Positions 62,195 through 64,000 of a DNA stretch of 64,000 nt are shown in pieces. How positions within the stretch are numbered: the stretch's first letter is position 1; every line of letters starts with the position of its first letter. The stretch covers positions 3,596,001-3,660,000 of the forward strand of contig NZ_CP041203.1 in NCBI RefSeq assembly GCF_008033115.1, in the 5' to 3' direction. The stretch comes from Cellulomonas sp. Y8 (lineage in GTDB: Bacteria; Actinomycetota; Actinomycetes; Actinomycetales; Cellulomonadaceae). The position numbers and the translations under genes were made by a program. The notes below the pieces were generated by a model. That model was not told where the DNA came from and searched no databases. It saw only the letters and a list, made by a program, of their open reading frames with translations.

Positions 62195-62295
62195 GGCGGG
62201 GTCCTGGGGCACGTCCGCAGTCTCCGACGCCCCCGCGCCGCCCGCATCCGGGGGCGCGGGTGCTCCCACCCCGTCCGCGACGGCCGGCGCGGGTG

Positions 62296-62301
62296 CATGA
62301 T
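62296..62301 (+). promoter_or_regulatory. -10 box CATGAT for the O-methyltransferase gene
   Basis: CATGAT ends 6 nt before ATG 62308. Confidence 0.4.
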
Positions 62302-62307
62302 CGGACC

Positions 62308-62992
62308 ATGGGCGAGCACGGGTCGGGGGAGCAGGGCTGGGCCGCGGTCGACGCGTACCTGGTCGAGGAGCTGGTGCCGGAGAGCGCCCCGCTGGTCGCG
62401 GCGCGGGACGCCGGCCGCGCGGCCGGGCTGCCGGCCATCGAGGTCGCGCCGACGGAGGGCCGGTTGCTGTGGCTGCTGTGCCGGATCGCGGGTGCCCGCC
62501 GAGTGCTGGAGTTCGGCACGCTCGCCGGGTACAGCACGCTGTGGTTCGCCGACGCGGTCGGGCCGGACGGGCACGTGACGACGCTGGAGATCGACCCGGC
62601 GCACGCCGCCGTGGCGCGGGACAACTTCGTGCGGGCGGGCGTCGCGGACCGGGTGCGGCTGGTCGAGGGGCCCGCGGGGGGAGTCGGTCGAGGGCCTGCT
62701 CGCGCAGGGCGAGGAGGCGTTCGACCTCGTCTTCATCGACGCCGACAAGCCCAGCAACGCGCGCTACCTCGACCTCGCCGTGCGGCTGTCCCACCCCGGC
62801 ACGGTGATCGTGGTCGACAACGTGGTGCGCCGGGGCGAGGTGGCCGACGCGGCGTCCGAGGACCCGCGCGTCGTCGGGTCCCGGGAGGTGCTGCACGCGC
62901 TCGGCACGCACCCGCGGCTGGACGCCACCGCCCTGCAGACGGTCGGCGCGAAGGGCTGGGACGGCTTCGCGCTGGCCCGCGTGCGGGACTGA
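62308..62992 (+). pseudogene. SAM-dependent O-methyltransferase, frameshifted
   Basis: The first frame from ATG 62308 gives a class I methyltransferase start: EVAPTEGRLLWLLCRIAGARRVLEFGTLAGYSTLWFADAVGPDGHVTTLEIDPAHAAVARDNF with the SAM-binding motif EFGTLAGYST. After RLVEGPA (near 62675) the family sequence continues only in the next frame: ESVEGLLAQGEEAFDLVFIDADKPSNARYLDLAV to ALARVRD at 62992. A run of six G at 62676-62681 is one base too long. If one G is removed the 227-residue protein is intact. Either a real mutation, a phase-variable tract, or a sequencing error. Confidence 0.85.
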
Positions 62993-62997
62993 CGCCC

Positions 62998-63993
62998 TCA
63001 GGACAGCAGCGCCAGGGTCTCCTTCTCCGCGACCGCCTGGGAGCGCGTGGGGCGGATGGTGGTCCCGTGGGTCCACAGGTCGACGACGCGCGGGTCGATG
63101 TACGACGCCCGGCACACCGCGGGGGTGTTGCCGAGCTCGTGGGACACCGCCTTGACGACCGTCGCCACGACCCGCCGCCGGCCGCGCTCGGACTTCGGCG
63201 CCGCGCCGGACGCCGCCAGCCCGCGCGCCGCGAGCACCGTCGCGTGCCAGGTGCGGAAGTCCTTCGGGCTGGCGTCGTCGCCGAGCCGGTGCTTCACGTC
63301 CGCGCCCACCTCGGCGCTGGTGATGTCGTGCCAGCCGTCGTCGTCGCGCCACGCCAGCAGCTCGGGCCCGCCGCCGCGCCGTCGCAGCAGCGTGCCGACG
63401 AGCTCCGCGACCTGCGCGTCCTCGACGACGACGTCCCGGATCTGCCCCGACTTGGCCGGGTAGTGGAACCGCACGGCGGTCTCGGCGCCGTCGTCGTCGG
63501 CCAGGACCTGGACGTGCTCGCGGCGCAGCGTCGCGAGGCCGTAGGAGCCGTTCCGCTGCGCGTAGCCCTCGCCGCCGGCCCGGAAGTACGCGAGGTCGAG
63601 CAGCCGGAACGCCAGGGCCAGCGCCTTCGCCCGGGGGAACCCCGGCAGCGCGAGGTCGCGGCGCACCGACCGGCGCGCGGCCGGCAGCCGCCGGGCGACG
63701 TCGAGCACGTGGTCGTGCTTGAGCCGGTCGCGGCGGCGGCGCCACTGCTCGTGGTACAGGTACTGCCGCCGCTGCGCGTCGTCGAGCCCGGCCGCCTGGA
63801 TGTGCCCGTTGGCCCACGGGCTGATCCACACGTCCTGCCACGCCGGCGGGATGGCCAGCGCGAGGATCCGGTCCAGGTGCTCGACGTCGGTGATCCGCGT
63901 GACGCGGTCGACGTCGAGGTAGGAGAAGCCCTTCCCCGCACGTCGCCGGGTCCACCCCGGGGAGTCGATCCTGACCCGTCGCAGCCTCACCAC
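62998..63993 (-). CDS. DNA topoisomerase IB
   Basis: A poxvirus-type topoisomerase IB that relaxes supercoils through a 3'-phosphotyrosine. The 331-residue product shows RVTRITDVEHLDRILALAIPPAWQDVWISPWANGHIQAAGLDDAQRRQYLYHEQW at the N-terminus, then the active-site Lys in HYPAKSGQIRDVVV, the Arg in SPKDFRTWHATVLAA, and the nucleophile Tyr in AVCRASYIDPRVV. The GTG at 63993 is 7 bp from the window end, so an earlier start outside the window cannot be excluded. It converges with the methyltransferase pseudogene with 5 bp between. Confidence 0.93.
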   Translation of the reverse strand: MVRLRRVRIDSPGWTRRRAGKGFSYLDVDRVTRITDVEHLDRILALAIPPAWQDVWISPWANGHIQAAGLDDAQRRQYLYHEQWRRRRDRLKHDHVLDVARRLPAARRSVRRDLALPGFPRAKALALAFRLLDLAYFRAGGEGYAQRNGSYGLATLRREHVQVLADDDGAETAVRFHYPAKSGQIRDVVVEDAQVAELVGTLLRRRGGGPELLAWRDDDGWHDITSAEVGADVKHRLGDDASPKDFRTWHATVLAARGLAASGAAPKSERGRRRVVATVVKAVSHELGNTPAVCRASYIDPRVVDLWTHGTTIRPTRSQAVAEKETLALLS

Positions 63994-64000
63994 CGGGACA

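Noticed and set aside
60512..63955. A 1147-codon minus-strand frame joining topoisomerase-region DNA to the SDR protein
   Set aside because: The upstream half is out of frame with topoisomerase IB and has no family features; the SDR gene starts at about 62194.

Overview
The window is about 64 kb of very GC-rich chromosomal DNA with actinobacterial traits: strong G/C third-position bias, many GTG starts, leaderless promoters, and lineage genes such as those for DUF3039, DUF2017, DUF4916 and TIGR02611 proteins. Two sugar-uptake loci, one with a beta-glucosidase, two chemoreceptors and the general gene content suggest a motile, saccharolytic member of the Micrococcales, most like Cellulomonadaceae. 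That placement is inference. I see no prophage, insertion sequence or CRISPR array; nearly every base is in a gene or in a short structured spacer.

Layout. (1) 50-3200, minus: phosphoglucose isomerase, an LLM-class flavin oxidoreductase and a small membrane protein with a possible leader peptide. (2) 3482-9995, plus: an amino-sugar uptake locus with a ROK repressor and its operator, a lipoprotein binding protein, two permeases, a ROK kinase and glucosamine-6-phosphate deaminase. (3) 9998-14102: DUF2200, an AbiEi/DUF559-like protein, DUF3039 coupled to a DEAH-type helicase, and a 51-residue membrane protein. (4) 14212-22911: pncB (minus), then clpS, DUF2017, murI, an MBL hydrolase, rph, rdgB and an ABC-F ATPase, then two minus-strand genes. 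(5) 23056-31208: thioredoxin, two methyl-accepting chemotaxis proteins, tRNA-Leu, peroxiredoxin, a GroES-like protein, tRNA-Lys, a STAS protein and a pyridine-nucleotide disulfide oxidoreductase. (6) 31293-35044: an osmoprotectant ABC transporter whose binding protein looks circularly permuted and whose ATPase is divergent from its permeases. (7) 35055-40644: ATP-grasp protein, tRNA-His, oligoribonuclease, esterase, F420/NADP-type reductase with divergent MarR, TIGR02611 and TetR. (8) 40864-48599: an oligosaccharide ABC transporter of the oligopeptide type (family 5 binding protein, two permeases, two ATPases) ending in a GH3 beta-glucosidase. (9) 49472-60288: tRNA-Arg, then two copies of a two-gene dynamin-like GTPase operon flanking ssb and ettA, and a thioesterase. 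(10) 60512-63993: an SDR/DUF2867 protein, an O-methyltransferase broken by a frameshift in a G run, and topoisomerase IB.

Two genome-style patterns run through the window. First, at least fourteen genes have a TANNNT-like -10 box 6-7 nt before an ATG or GTG, the signature of leaderless transcripts; in two cases the -10 box is built on the stop codon of the gene before. Second, many stop codons are followed by a palindromic element made of two direct copies and one inverted copy of an 18-20 bp unit, oriented with the upstream gene. The core of the unit differs between loci but agrees among the copies within a locus. This element family, the permuted binding protein and the duplicated GTPase pairs are the most unusual observations.
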